DNA from: an uncultured Bacteroidales bacterium
GTDB taxonomy: Bacteria; Bacteroidota; Bacteroidia; Bacteroidales; Paludibacteraceae
Assembly (NCBI GenBank): GCA_900317745.1
Contig: ONHW01000002.1
Span: 124,001 to 188,000, forward strand
Direction of reading: 5' to 3'
Length of the DNA: 64,000 bases
Shown here: positions 49,901 to 59,661 of the stretch, piece by piece
Position numbering within the stretch: the first letter of the stretch is position 1
How the letters are laid out: the number at the start of each line of letters is the position of its first letter
Made by a program: the position numbers and the translations under genes
The notes under the pieces: generated by a model
The model's database searches: none
What the model was told of the DNA's origin: nothing
Seen by the model: the letters and a program-made list of their open reading frames with translations, nothing else

Positions 49901-52900
49901 TACAACAACAGCCACGACTGCTACGTTGACAGTGACCGGTACAACGCACGGCACATTGTCGTTTGAGTCAAGCAACACCGATGTGCTGACCGTGAATAAT
50001 GACAACGGTGCAGTGACTGCAGTCGGTGCCGGCGAAGCGACCGTGACAGCGCACTGGACAGCAGCCGGTGGCTATTGCGAGAAGACAATGACCTCGTCCA
50101 CCTTCGAGGTAGCAGGCCCGCTGACCATCAGCTTCAATGCCAACGGCGGTTCAGGAACGATGACTGCTCAGACTGTGACCTACAAAGTGTCAACGGCAAT
50201 CAAGGACAATGCCTTCGAACGTGAGGGTTACACCTTCATCGGCTGGGCAACCACTGCCGATGGCGAAAAGACCTATGACGACAAGCAGAGCGTAGCGTTC
50301 ACCAACTCGCTGACCTTGTATGCTGTATGGCAACTCAATAGCCATAATGTCTCGTTCAGTTCACCTACAGGCGCAACCGTAACGGTTAATAATCAGTCAA
50401 GCAGCCCGCAAAGTGTTGCGTACGGCTCGACGGTAACAGTGCGCATTACGCCGGCTGAGCACTACACGATTACATCTGTAGCAGTAAGCGGCGCAAGTGG
50501 TAATGTGGATTTGACCGGTACAGGCGAAACACGCACGTTTGCTATGCCTGACGAGAATGTGACTGTGACTGTCTCGATGGAAGCCGAGAGCCAATATACC
50601 GCAACGTTCTATAATGGTACAGCATCGTTTGCAACCGTCAACGGCTACGTGGACGATGATATCAACGCTCCGGCAGGCACACCTGCATCGTGTGACGATG
50701 ATGAGTTTACCTTCATCGGTTGGGTAGCCGCCGCGCAGACGGAAGAGACAACCTCTATGCCTTCAGTGCTTACCTTCCCGCAAACGATGCCAACGGGCGA
50801 TGTTTCGTACTACGCCTTGTTCCGCCGTAGCGAAGGTGGTGGTGGCGGTGAAGCCAGTGTTACCTTCAATACAGCGGCAAGCGATGGTAACACCGCATAC
50901 ACCGATGATTCGGGTATCAAGGCAAACCTCGTGGCAAGCAGTAGCGGTATAGCTTCGTTTGAAGGAGATAGGTTGTATGTCGGCACGAGCGGAGTCAAGT
51001 TAGGCTCGTCTAACAATGTCGGTTATATAACTTTGACACTTTCTTCTGCCATCACAACCGACAAAATTACCGTGATTGCCAGCAAATACGGCACGGATAC
51101 CGGTGACTTGGAGATAGAGGTGAACGGCTCAACGGCGTTCGGCGAAGCTAAGTCACCTGAAGATGGTACATTGGAGTTCACCGGTGATGAGACAGAGATA
51201 AGCAGCCTGACTATCTCCACAACCTCCAAGCGCGCGTACATCGCATCTGTCAGCCTGGGCGGTGGCGGAACAAGTTATTATACTACAGCACCGGCGTGCA
51301 TTCCTTGCGAAAATCAAGTTACGCTAACCAAAGGTGCTGAAAGTAATGGTACGTTCACGCTTGACAAAGCCAACGGTACGTACGACAACTGCAAGAAGAA
51401 CTTCAGCGTAACAGTTTCGGGTATTACTCCTGCAACGGACTATTATTGTACAGGCGTAACGGCAACGGGTAATAGTATGTATGTTGCAGTGAATGGTCCT
51501 GACGGCAGTGGTAACTATACCGTAGCGTATGCCAAGGGGCATAGTATAACCTCAACTATTACAGCCAACTTTGCTCCTATCCCGACATACACGGTGACTT
51601 GGAGCATTGATGGCGATGAGTCACGAACCGAACAGTATAAGGAAGGCGATCCCATCGACTTCTCGCATGATCCGGGCGATTGCTCATCCGGCAAGAAGTT
51701 CATGGGCTGGAGTGCAGTCGAGGTCGACGAACAGGACGAAGCCCCTGCATACGTCACCTCGGCTACGATGGCGACAAGCCCGATAACCTACTACGCTGTA
51801 TTCGCAGAGGAAACCACCGGTAGTGGAGGAAGTTCCACTTTTGATGGCTCAACTCCCGGCTCATACAAAATATATGCTCAGGTCGGAGATACCAAATACT
51901 ACGCTACAGGTACGGGAAGCAAAATCAGTTCTACCACCAATGCGGCTGAGGCAACTGAATATACATTTGAGTCAGTTACTGGTGGTTTGGCTATAAAAAC
52001 CGGTGATACGTATATAACTTATAGCAGTAGCACCAATTTGGGAACAAACGCCTCCGCCTACGCATGGACATTTGCAAGCGGCACCAAAGGAACATGGCGA
52101 GTTAATTCCGAAACAACCGGTCGCGCTTGGATATTCCGTGCCGGTTCAACATATCAATTTGGTGGATACTCAACGAGCAATGTGACAGCCGGTGGTACCG
52201 AATACTATGACTTGGAAATCGAGGGTAATGCCGGTTCTTCAACCACCTACAGCGGCTACACGACCTCTTGCGAGGTGCCGACTAACGTAACAGTCACGTT
52301 CAATGCCAATGGCGGTACGGGTACGATGACCAACCAAACAATCTCGTACAACACACCAACTTTGTTGAAACCAAACGAATTTACTCGCGAAGGATATGTC
52401 TTCCAAGGTTGGGCAACTACAGCCGATGGCAGCGTAGCGTATGACGATGAAGGTTTGGTTACATTCAAACGCCGCACAACAATCCTATATGCTGTATGGG
52501 CATTGAATAGTTATACCATCACATTGGTTCAGCCCAGTGGCGGTACGGTAAATACCTCGCCTGCTGCAACAGCCGAATATGGAGAGATTGTAACAGTAGT
52601 GGTTACTCCGGACAGCCATCACACCTTCGGTTCAATAACCGTTACGAAGAATAGTGGTGGTTCTGTATCCTTGTCGGGCAGCGGAGTTACACAAACGTTC
52701 ACTATGCCAGCTGACAATGTGACGGTAACCGCTTCACTGAACGTTATTCCTACCTACACGGTAACTTGGAGTGCCGATGGTGATGAAACGAATCAAGCGC
52801 AATACATCGAGGGCGAGTCTATCGTCTTCCCTGCCACGGCAGACGGCTGCGAAGGTAAGACCTTTGTAGGCTGGAGTGCTACGCAGTTTGCCGAGACCGA

Positions 52901-55900
52901 TGATGCACCTGCACTCGTCACCTCAGCCGTGATGGGTACAAGCAACCTGATCTACTACGCTGTGTATGCCGATGCAAGTAGCGGCGGTGGCTCTACTACC
53001 GAGACCTACGGATTTGAAGATGTAGACAATGCTACGAACTGGACGATTGAAGGACCAGTAAAAGACGCTGGCGCGGCTGCAACAGGCTCGTACGCAGGCA
53101 AGATAAATACGAACAACACGTACATTACGTTCAACAACAAGGTTAAAGTTACTAATTTCTCCTTCAAGTTGGCCAGAACTTCTACGAACAGCAACTACAA
53201 TGTTTACGTAGAAACATCTACTGACAATTCTGTATGGACTGCTGTAGAAACATATCCGATGAGTGATTTCGCTAACGGATCATTTACTGCCAAGAGCAAA
53301 GATTTCGATGGAGTAACAGACCTGTACGTTCGTTTCCACTGTTATAACACGACTGCCGTTCGTTATGTTGATGATATTTCTATCACGTACGGTGGTGGCG
53401 TAAGTTACAGCGGCTACACAACCTCTTGCGGTGCAAGCATCAGTGCAAGAAACGGACAGTGGATCACCAGTGCTAACGGGCAGAACGTTAAGGCTGTACT
53501 CCGCGTATCAGCCAAGAACTTTGGCGAAGCAACAACCCTGTCGGCAAGTTCAAGCAATAGCAATTTTGCTGTTTCGCTTGCCGAAACGGCTGTTCCTGCT
53601 ACCGCTGCGGGACTGACCACTGACCTTACCATAGAATATACGCCTGTGAGCGCGGGCGCGACGGAAAGTGCAACGATCACTCTGACGGCAGGTGCCGTGA
53701 ACAAAACAATCACGGTCAACGGTCGCTCGTTGCCAGATCGGTTCCTTATCTTGACGAAGAAAGCCTCTACCTGGTACGCTTTGCCGGCTAACATGACAAG
53801 CGGTAGCAAGCAATACGAGGGAGTGGTTGTCACTCCGAATAACAACACGACGCCGACTGCTGTTAGTGTATCACCGTCCACATTGGTATATAGCCTGAAG
53901 TCTGTGGCAGATGCACGCTATGCAAGTGCAGGCCAGAGTGTACGTCTCATAGGTAACAATGATCTTTGCTTATGGGGTGAAGTGGCAGCTGATGAGACGG
54001 GTATCCAGAATAGTGCCAAGTTATCTGACGCCAATGGCGCTAATACCGATTGGCTGCTCACAACAACCGATGGTGTACACTACCAAATAGCCAATCCGAA
54101 CCATGCAGACTTTGCTTCTGGACGTCAGTTATCCTTCGGCCTGAATTTCGGCCAGTATGAGCAGGAAACGGAACTGTATTTCGTATCTACCGGCTGTAAC
54201 AGTCAGCCGCAGAATGTACACGTCAGTGCGCGGCGCGGTGATGCTACCTTCTCATGGGTAAGCAATGCGGCAGAGATGCACATTGACGTATATTCCGATG
54301 AAAGCATGACTGCACTTGTCAAATCGGCTACGGCTACCGCTGTTCCGTATTACATGGACGGCCTGACGCAAGAGACAGACTACTGGTATCGCCTCACGCC
54401 GGACGAAGATACCGATTGCGCCGTAACAGGAACATTCCACACCTCCGGTCCGACAATCGATGTCGTGGAGTGGAGAGAAGATACGGTAGTCATTCTGGTA
54501 GATAAGCCCGAAGACATGCACCCGAAGATTGTGATTGCCGGTCAAGAGGAGCATGGTATAGGTACAGGTGTGACCGCTACCGAGCTGTTCTTCTCAAAGT
54601 ATTTCGAGGGTGCCGGAAATATGAAACTAATATCAATATACAACGGTACAACCCGGGATATATCGCTGACCAATTATAAGATATTTAAGTATAATTTCAA
54701 CTCAAGTAATCAACATAATAATACAGATAATGATAACGAATATCCGTTGGCAGGTCTCGGTACAATCCGGGCAGGGCAGGAGATTATCTTCTTCACGCGA
54801 CCATTAGTTTCGGAAACATCATTGAGTGCATGCTCATCTTCTTTCCTTGGTGAGATGGCAGAAAAATCCGGTGCCGATGAAAACCCGAGATGGATTGAGT
54901 GTGATGGTAGCAAATCGTACAATGGAACAACATTCAAGAAGTTTGACTTCTCAGGCAATGACCCGTTGTATTTGTACAAGGGCTCGGACCTCATTGACAT
55001 CATCGGTGCTGATGAAACGGCTCCGGGATCGGACTCCAAGAACTGTCGCAATGAACCTGCATGGGCAGGAACAATTCAGAATATGGACTACAGGAAGTCA
55101 CCAAGCGACACAACGTTTAATGCGTTCTACGAAGCATCATCCGTTAATCCTGCCACGACAGCCGACTCAATAGCATTGCTGAATGCTTTCGGTATCAACC
55201 TGAGTGATTCCATCATCAATGCAACCACAGCCCGCTGTGTGCTCTTCCGCTATAGGATGGTTACATCCGGTGAGAATGCGGTTGCGAACAACAGCGCTGA
55301 TTTCGCTTCGTTCACTCCTGATGAATGGCGCGGACGTTCGGTATGTGTGGCTACTTCTACATATCCAACAGCAGGCGTAAGTGACGACAGCCCGTCAACG
55401 TGTAACTCCTATCAGGACCTGGGTACGTTCAACTACAGCGAATATTACATGGATTGGAAGACCATTGGTGACGATAGTGACTTGTCTAATTATGTAATAG
55501 GTGGCGTAGAGACTGGTACTGAGAACTTGTATGAGTTGCCGATTGCCAATCTGGCACAGTACTCTTGCTTGAATCTGCAATTCCTCTTGTTAGATGCAGA
55601 TGACAACACCGAGTTGTCAAGTGTGAATGCTCAAGTGCCTATCCTCGTGAAAGGCTCACATGCCACCAACGATCCCATCTTCAATGAGATAATGAAGACC
55701 GATGGCGGAGTGCCACTATACGACGAAAGTATTGACCGCTGCAAGACGTGCGAGGTACTTTTGCTTAACGGAGCAACATTAACCAAAGCTTCCGATGCTG
55801 CTACTCACGATGTGGCACGGTTCAAAGATATAACATTGTATCCCGGCAGTAAGTTGATCGTGCCGAGTGAAACGAACTTCACAGTCAACACTCTGACGTG

Positions 55901-57860
55901 TCGCGTGGAAGGTGATGATGTGCCTCTGACCGAGTTGACAGGCAATCTGATGAATGAGTCGAAGCAATTGGTTGTAACACGAAGAATAACCAACGATAGG
56001 TACTACTTCTTCTCACTCCCGTACGATTGCCGTATGGCAGATATCCGTCTGGCTAACGGAGCACCTGCTACCAACGGTGTTAATTTCCGCCTGCTGGAGT
56101 ATGATGCAGATGCACGTGCCGAAGAAGGAAGCCATTCTGGTGTCCCGGGCCATTGGAAGTTGGCTACAGGCGACCGGTTGATAGCAGGTAAGGGCTATGC
56201 TTTGGCAGTCAACTCCAAGAAACCGAAGGAGATCGTCTTCCCGATGACTATCCCGAGCAAGAACCTCACCTACGAGGAGCACACGAAGGTAACGAACACG
56301 GTGGACATCAACGAGTATGTGGGTGCAGCACGTAAAACTAACTACAACTGGAACCTCATTGCTCACCCGTATATCACAAAGTTCGAAGTAGTGAGCGGTG
56401 CAGAGAACGTTGAGGCGTACTGGGAGAGCCCGAGCCGTGAGAACAGGGATTGGGTTGACGACTGGCAGACATGGGAAGACCCGACACAACCAACGGATAC
56501 TACGCACACTCAAAACCCGGACAGCACCGAAACGCATATCGGCGATATCTTAGAGAGTGGAACGGTTGACAATGGTTTAGTTTGGGTTCTGTACGCAAAC
56601 GCTACAATGGAACTGACAGGCGGTGGACAGATGGTTGACTTCTCAAGTCTGGAAGCTGTGCCTTGGGCTCAACACCGTCAGTTTATAAAGGACCTCAAGA
56701 TCGGTGGTGATGTGCAGAAGATCGGCAAATATGCTTTTAGTCAATGCACGAATCTGGTGACAGTCACAATAGCTGCTCCGGTAACGAATCTTGCTTCGTA
56801 TGCTTTCGCCGGTTGCACTCAATTGAGAAGCTTCCGAATCGAATCGACGCAGTATATTAGCGCGACTACTACAACCTTTGATGGCGTAAGCACTTTGTCA
56901 GTATATGTACCGCAGTCCATGTATGACCAGTATCTTCAAAATTCGCCATGGAATAAGATGGCTCTCTCGGCGTTTGACGGCAGTTCGACTACCGGCGGTG
57001 ATGGCTCTAATACCAACCCGACTCCGCGCAGAGCAGTGGAACACCCTGACGGCTGGACGGAGAGCCCTGGAGGTATATACGTTACCAGACCGACCGTAAC
57101 GGACGGCAAGGTAACCTACGAGCAGCTTTGGATCAATGCGGTAACGGATATACCTCCGTTCACGGCAATGTTCATCCAGGGTGACGGTCGCGGCGAGATG
57201 ACCTTCAATATGTATCCCGCATCGCCGGCGCCTAAGCGCAGTGCGCGTGCAAGCCGCTATGAGACAAAGGATCATACCGTATTTGTGGGTGTCAGCCTCC
57301 ACAGTGCCAACGGCATGAGCGACCTGACGAGTCTGCGTCTGCGTCCTGACTTCGGCGAACATTACAAGTTCGGACAGGATCTGCTCAAGTTCACGGTATT
57401 CAATACCTCGCGTCCGCAGTTGTACATCAAGACGCCTGATGACCAGCTCGCCTTCCGTGCTGTCAGCGACAGCCTGGCTGAACACTCATGGATACCTGTG
57501 GGCGTCTATTGCCGCGATGCAGGCGAGTACACCTTCAGCCTGTACGACAAGTATGTGCTGGATGAGATTGAGGCGGTTTATCTGCACGATAATGTCACCG
57601 GCATAACGACCAACCTGCTGTACGGCAATTACACGATTGAGACTACTAAGCAACTGTACACCAACACGCGCTTCACGCTCAATGTAATCCTGCGCCGCAA
57701 GGTGGAGGTGGATACGCCTACGATGATCGACCACACCGAAGATCCGAACGCTCCGCGTAAGTTCTTCCGTGACGGTGTGATGTACATCATGCGTGACGGA
57801 AAGATCTATGACCTGACGGGTAAGCCTGCCGAGTTGGATAAACTGTTGTTGAATCGTTAA
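46944..57860 (+). CDS. Giant multidomain surface protein: endonuclease I plus InlB-type repeats
   Basis: 3638 residues, 17% of the window. After the signal peptide (MKTTKYILTLVLAFWSAMGNLYA) comes an endonuclease I domain (about 30-285) with NREHLVPQSVF (98), DRHHLFLADGKVNQIR and NPFIDLPDLVEYLWG. Seven InlB B-type repeats follow, near residues 336, 668, 1095, 1256, 1586, 1820 and 1974 (for example FIGWATTADGEKTY). An Fn3-like domain lies at 872-966 (PVVTATPGNGQITLTWPAV), a lamin-tail-like domain near 2550-2750 and a BspA-like leucine-rich segment near 3250-3335 (IGKYAFSQCTNLVTVTI). Modules often end in a Y-T-T-S-C motif (YSGYTTSC). The C-terminus DGVMYIMRDGKIYDLTGK resembles short tails of Bacteroidales surface proteins. 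It is probably exported and surface-bound; a nuclease role is inferred from the first domain. Confidence 0.88.
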   Translation: MKTTKYILTLVLAFWSAMGNLYAVEKSYYNSIDGKSGTALREALTTLTYTKHTTDVGYNWTFDGIDIVNGEVLDIYSTCTWTASQQGKNYTDICDSYNREHLVPQSVFEEKTPQRSDRHHLFLADGKVNQIRSSYPFGETDATNGFSGLSNANKALGQFGVAASGYTGNVYEPADEYKGDIARAVLYMVIRYATSDVCKTYGGSANAYPVTTWSNAMFSSSLSTNYGLSDKTKAVFLDWHRNDPVSAKEVARNNGVEAKQGNRNPFIDLPDLVEYLWGNHAGETVNLSGLTIATGGGSVPTPYELTLNRHGVTQTLTCTGTYTLPTASTEEDACDGWEFKGWTTSSDYNSTTAPTYTTSVSSAATLYAVYGNTTSSAPIRRSPAAVGTTLWAETWTGATTAKSGSNSATPSANYGKGTTVYNSGSVTYTQSANTVYVRNENTGGGTAPELLLSSGKTWTISNIPTGEATELTLTYSSNNTKSSVTCSTTGASITGSSKSYTITTGGASTITLEFGCSGNTRIDNVSLTVKTAGTGGGGGSTTTYKTSPDCGTLRTITLSSDGVVTGGDFLANVSSAYPGATITLTDDPDPGYEFGSWTVTKQGGGTVTVTNNQFTMPDANVTVSATFNALTRYNIRFFNNGSQIGSTQSVYVGGTPNIPADPEGCDDYTFVGWYTSSLATNNTTSHTWVTDFTVSAAQDYYAVFAHTEGGGGSSTPVKATSITIGDEVILVYENGDTKKELSGFSSTSTVYGTVADYTTTPAGTYAFQVVAGSSTGTYALKHGSVYAYWSSGNSLSSSGTLNANSSWSISFNNGNAIIANANTSSRVIYYNTGSPRFACYTSAQGAVQLYKMGAGGGTTYYTSTTSCASACTTLATPVVTATPGNGQITLTWPAVADADHYTVTISSGAGYTTECGSAASISEVTGTTTKTCVISGLTNGLEYTTTVVANATSATCDSEADTDTATPQDCTPWADPTLSWNNYSLNTTTATTATLTVTGTTHGTLSFESSNTDVLTVNNDNGAVTAVGAGEATVTAHWTAAGGYCEKTMTSSTFEVAGPLTISFNANGGSGTMTAQTVTYKVSTAIKDNAFEREGYTFIGWATTADGEKTYDDKQSVAFTNSLTLYAVWQLNSHNVSFSSPTGATVTVNNQSSSPQSVAYGSTVTVRITPAEHYTITSVAVSGASGNVDLTGTGETRTFAMPDENVTVTVSMEAESQYTATFYNGTASFATVNGYVDDDINAPAGTPASCDDDEFTFIGWVAAAQTEETTSMPSVLTFPQTMPTGDVSYYALFRRSEGGGGGEASVTFNTAASDGNTAYTDDSGIKANLVASSSGIASFEGDRLYVGTSGVKLGSSNNVGYITLTLSSAITTDKITVIASKYGTDTGDLEIEVNGSTAFGEAKSPEDGTLEFTGDETEISSLTISTTSKRAYIASVSLGGGGTSYYTTAPACIPCENQVTLTKGAESNGTFTLDKANGTYDNCKKNFSVTVSGITPATDYYCTGVTATGNSMYVAVNGPDGSGNYTVAYAKGHSITSTITANFAPIPTYTVTWSIDGDESRTEQYKEGDPIDFSHDPGDCSSGKKFMGWSAVEVDEQDEAPAYVTSATMATSPITYYAVFAEETTGSGGSSTFDGSTPGSYKIYAQVGDTKYYATGTGSKISSTTNAAEATEYTFESVTGGLAIKTGDTYITYSSSTNLGTNASAYAWTFASGTKGTWRVNSETTGRAWIFRAGSTYQFGGYSTSNVTAGGTEYYDLEIEGNAGSSTTYSGYTTSCEVPTNVTVTFNANGGTGTMTNQTISYNTPTLLKPNEFTREGYVFQGWATTADGSVAYDDEGLVTFKRRTTILYAVWALNSYTITLVQPSGGTVNTSPAATAEYGEIVTVVVTPDSHHTFGSITVTKNSGGSVSLSGSGVTQTFTMPADNVTVTASLNVIPTYTVTWSADGDETNQAQYIEGESIVFPATADGCEGKTFVGWSATQFAETDDAPALVTSAVMGTSNLIYYAVYADASSGGGSTTETYGFEDVDNATNWTIEGPVKDAGAAATGSYAGKINTNNTYITFNNKVKVTNFSFKLARTSTNSNYNVYVETSTDNSVWTAVETYPMSDFANGSFTAKSKDFDGVTDLYVRFHCYNTTAVRYVDDISITYGGGVSYSGYTTSCGASISARNGQWITSANGQNVKAVLRVSAKNFGEATTLSASSSNSNFAVSLAETAVPATAAGLTTDLTIEYTPVSAGATESATITLTAGAVNKTITVNGRSLPDRFLILTKKASTWYALPANMTSGSKQYEGVVVTPNNNTTPTAVSVSPSTLVYSLKSVADARYASAGQSVRLIGNNDLCLWGEVAADETGIQNSAKLSDANGANTDWLLTTTDGVHYQIANPNHADFASGRQLSFGLNFGQYEQETELYFVSTGCNSQPQNVHVSARRGDATFSWVSNAAEMHIDVYSDESMTALVKSATATAVPYYMDGLTQETDYWYRLTPDEDTDCAVTGTFHTSGPTIDVVEWREDTVVILVDKPEDMHPKIVIAGQEEHGIGTGVTATELFFSKYFEGAGNMKLISIYNGTTRDISLTNYKIFKYNFNSSNQHNNTDNDNEYPLAGLGTIRAGQEIIFFTRPLVSETSLSACSSSFLGEMAEKSGADENPRWIECDGSKSYNGTTFKKFDFSGNDPLYLYKGSDLIDIIGADETAPGSDSKNCRNEPAWAGTIQNMDYRKSPSDTTFNAFYEASSVNPATTADSIALLNAFGINLSDSIINATTARCVLFRYRMVTSGENAVANNSADFASFTPDEWRGRSVCVATSTYPTAGVSDDSPSTCNSYQDLGTFNYSEYYMDWKTIGDDSDLSNYVIGGVETGTENLYELPIANLAQYSCLNLQFLLLDADDNTELSSVNAQVPILVKGSHATNDPIFNEIMKTDGGVPLYDESIDRCKTCEVLLLNGATLTKASDAATHDVARFKDITLYPGSKLIVPSETNFTVNTLTCRVEGDDVPLTELTGNLMNESKQLVVTRRITNDRYYFFSLPYDCRMADIRLANGAPATNGVNFRLLEYDADARAEEGSHSGVPGHWKLATGDRLIAGKGYALAVNSKKPKEIVFPMTIPSKNLTYEEHTKVTNTVDINEYVGAARKTNYNWNLIAHPYITKFEVVSGAENVEAYWESPSRENRDWVDDWQTWEDPTQPTDTTHTQNPDSTETHIGDILESGTVDNGLVWVLYANATMELTGGGQMVDFSSLEAVPWAQHRQFIKDLKIGGDVQKIGKYAFSQCTNLVTVTIAAPVTNLASYAFAGCTQLRSFRIESTQYISATTTTFDGVSTLSVYVPQSMYDQYLQNSPWNKMALSAFDGSSTTGGDGSNTNPTPRRAVEHPDGWTESPGGIYVTRPTVTDGKVTYEQLWINAVTDIPPFTAMFIQGDGRGEMTFNMYPASPAPKRSARASRYETKDHTVFVGVSLHSANGMSDLTSLRLRPDFGEHYKFGQDLLKFTVFNTSRPQLYIKTPDDQLAFRAVSDSLAEHSWIPVGVYCRDAGEYTFSLYDKYVLDEIEAVYLHDNVTGITTNLLYGNYTIETTKQLYTNTRFTLNVILRRKVEVDTPTMIDHTEDPNAPRKFFRDGVMYIMRDGKIYDLTGKPAELDKLLLNR

Positions 57861-57879
57861 TTGGAAAGGAACAATCACC

Positions 57880-58602
57880 ATGGAATCGATTCAGCAACCG
57901 ATCTCACAACGCAAGAGAAATTGGATCATCGCAGCCGCACTCGCAATTGGCTGTACATGGGGAATGATGGTGTTCTACTCCATCGTAGATCGCAATCAGA
58001 ATGATCTGACAGTAGGCCCGAAGGGAAGTTATGCTCCGCAGACGCCTGCTCCGGCAGCGATAGGCAGTTCGTCGTTCTATCAGGCACCGCGCTACAACGC
58101 GCCGACGCACAGACGGGTTATCACTCACCAGCCCTCGGCGTTCGGTTATACGCCTGCGCCGAATGCTGCGATGGGCAGCACCTCGTCGGGCACGGCGATG
58201 CGTGTCCATCAAACCAGTAGTGCTACCCTTCAGTCTTATGGCGGTGGCGGTAGTGGCGGCGGAGGTACAGCTTCGTTCAGCAAACGCAATAGTGCAGGCA
58301 ACGGAGGGGGCGTTAGTTATACCGCTTTGGCGTACACCGGCGCGATATATATTCCCACCCCGCACAATGCCGTAACCGCAGTCGGAGCGAGTGAGGTGGA
58401 GAACGTAGCCGCCCGTAAGATGGGTGCCCCCAAGCGGATAAAGATGGGGGGCGGCGAAGGCGAGTGGCCTGATGAACCCGAGGATCCTGCCCCGGACCCC
58501 GAACCGCCTGTGCCTGTCGGCGACATCCCTATAGCACTGATGGTTATCCTTGCCGCAGCCTACGCTTTGCGCGTAGTGCTGCACCGCAAGGCTGACGCAT
58601 AG
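57880..58602 (+). CDS. Small membrane protein with Gly-rich linker, unknown function
   Basis: A 240-residue protein starting 19 nt after the giant gene, so probably in its operon. I do not recognise it. Residues 14-33 form a membrane helix (WIIAAALAIGCTWGMMVFYS). A long disordered Pro/Ser/Gly-rich region follows, including GGGGSGGGG and an acidic Pro-rich stretch (EDPAPDPEPPVP). It ends with PVGD, a hydrophobic helix (IPIALMVILAAAYALRVVL) and a basic tail (HRKADA). That three-part end resembles C-terminal sorting or anchoring signals, but no sorting enzyme is seen nearby. It may help display the preceding surface proteins (inference). Confidence 0.7.
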   Translation: MESIQQPISQRKRNWIIAAALAIGCTWGMMVFYSIVDRNQNDLTVGPKGSYAPQTPAPAAIGSSSFYQAPRYNAPTHRRVITHQPSAFGYTPAPNAAMGSTSSGTAMRVHQTSSATLQSYGGGGSGGGGTASFSKRNSAGNGGGVSYTALAYTGAIYIPTPHNAVTAVGASEVENVAARKMGAPKRIKMGGGEGEWPDEPEDPAPDPEPPVPVGDIPIALMVILAAAYALRVVLHRKADA

Positions 58603-58735
58603 GCTACCCTACCAAATCGGGAAACGCAGGAATCTCCGGCTTCTTAAGATTCCCGTAAATGCACCATAGCTGACAAAAAAATGCACAATATACGAAAAAT
58701 ATGCAGAATTATTTGCAAATATCAAAAATTTTTCG

Positions 58736-58743
58736 TAACTTTG
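58736..58743 (+). promoter_or_regulatory. Promoter of the iron-sulfur subunit gene
   Basis: TAACTTTG with TTTG at 58712-58715 (20-nt gap), about 95 nt before the ATG. A small hairpin (ggaatct/agattcc, 58629-58653) lies upstream and may end the preceding operon. Confidence 0.8.
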
Positions 58744-58837
58744 CAGCACTTTCGACGAACTGCGCCTTTGATGTCACTATGTAGGGCTCAAAACACGCAC
58801 TTGTCGTAACATCAAGCCAATAAACATTTACCATATA

Positions 58838-59593
58838 ATGGACAGCTACATCAACATCAAGGTCCGCGTTTGGCGTCAAGCCGGACCAAAAGCCAAAGGG
58901 TACTTTGAGACCTACGAACTCAAACACATCTTCCAGGGTGCGTCGTTCCTTGAGATGATGGATATTCTGAACGAGCAACTCATCAGCGAGCACAAGGATC
59001 CCGTTGCCTTCGACCACGATTGCCGCGAGGGTATATGCGGTATGTGCTCGATGTACGTCAACGGTCATCCTCACGGTCCCGACAGTGCTATCACCACTTG
59101 CCAGCTCCACATGCGTAAGTTCAACGATGGTGATACCATCACCGTTGAGCCGTGGCGCAGTCACGCGTTCCCTGTAATCAAAGACCTGATGGTTGACCGC
59201 AAGGCGTATGACAAGATCATGGCTGCCGGAGGATTCATCTCGGTTAACACCGGCGGTGTGCCTGACGCCAATGCTATACCTATCCCCAAGCCTGCTGCTG
59301 ACGAAGCGATGGACGCTGCCAGCTGTATCGGTTGCGGTGCATGTGCTGCGGCTTGCAAGAACGGCTCGGCTATGCTGTTTGTTGCAGCCAAGGTCAGCCA
59401 GCTCGCTCTACTCCCGCAAGGTAAGATCGAGGCGAAGGCTCGCGCCAAAGCTATGGTGGCTAAGATGGATGAACTGGGCTTCGGTAACTGTACGAACACC
59501 GGCGCTTGCGCTGCCGAGTGCCCGAAGCAGGTCAGCCTGGCTAACATCGCTCGACTCAACCGCGAGTTCCTCTGCGCGAAGTTCAGCGACTAA
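58838..59593 (+). CDS. frdB: Succinate dehydrogenase/fumarate reductase iron-sulfur subunit
   Basis: A 251-residue electron-transfer subunit of complex II. The [2Fe-2S] ligands are CREGICGMC (62-70) with C88. The [4Fe-4S] and [3Fe-4S] ligands are in [11 protein letters not shown] (from 163) and [14 protein letters not shown] (from 218). It carries electrons between the flavoprotein and the quinone-binding membrane subunit. In Bacteroidetes the gene usually follows frdC and frdA; here it has its own promoter, and neither partner gene lies within the window on either side. Sequence and length look fully functional, so the partners are presumably elsewhere in the genome. Confidence 0.93.
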   Translation: MDSYINIKVRVWRQAGPKAKGYFETYELKHIFQGASFLEMMDILNEQLISEHKDPVAFDHDCREGICGMCSMYVNGHPHGPDSAITTCQLHMRKFNDGDTITVEPWRSHAFPVIKDLMVDRKAYDKIMAAGGFISVNTGGVPDANAIPIPKPAADEAMDAASCIGCGACAAACKNGSAMLFVAAKVSQLALLPQGKIEAKARAKAMVAKMDELGFGNCTNTGACAAECPKQVSLANIARLNREFLCAKFSD

Positions 59594-59613
59594 TCAGCCA
59601 ACCGTTGTGATAA

Positions 59614-59633
59614 ATCAGCCAAACTTGGCTGAT
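59614..59633. terminator. 20-bp palindrome ATCAGCCAAACTTGGCTGAT between frdB and aroB
   Basis: A perfect palindrome between convergent stop codons. It has the same sequence as the palindrome inside aroB (60634-60652, last bases differ). It probably acts as a bidirectional terminator here, although T-runs are poor. Confidence 0.7.
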
Positions 59634-59661
59634 ATTATACGAAGAAAAATACCTGTGCCGC

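Noticed and set aside
56057-56095. A fourth copy of the palindromic coding element in the giant protein (GAPATNGVNF)
   Set aside because: The peptide resembles APATNGSGVN, but the DNA differs at most third positions, lacks the pairing arms and fits the surrounding domain. It is probably chance similarity.
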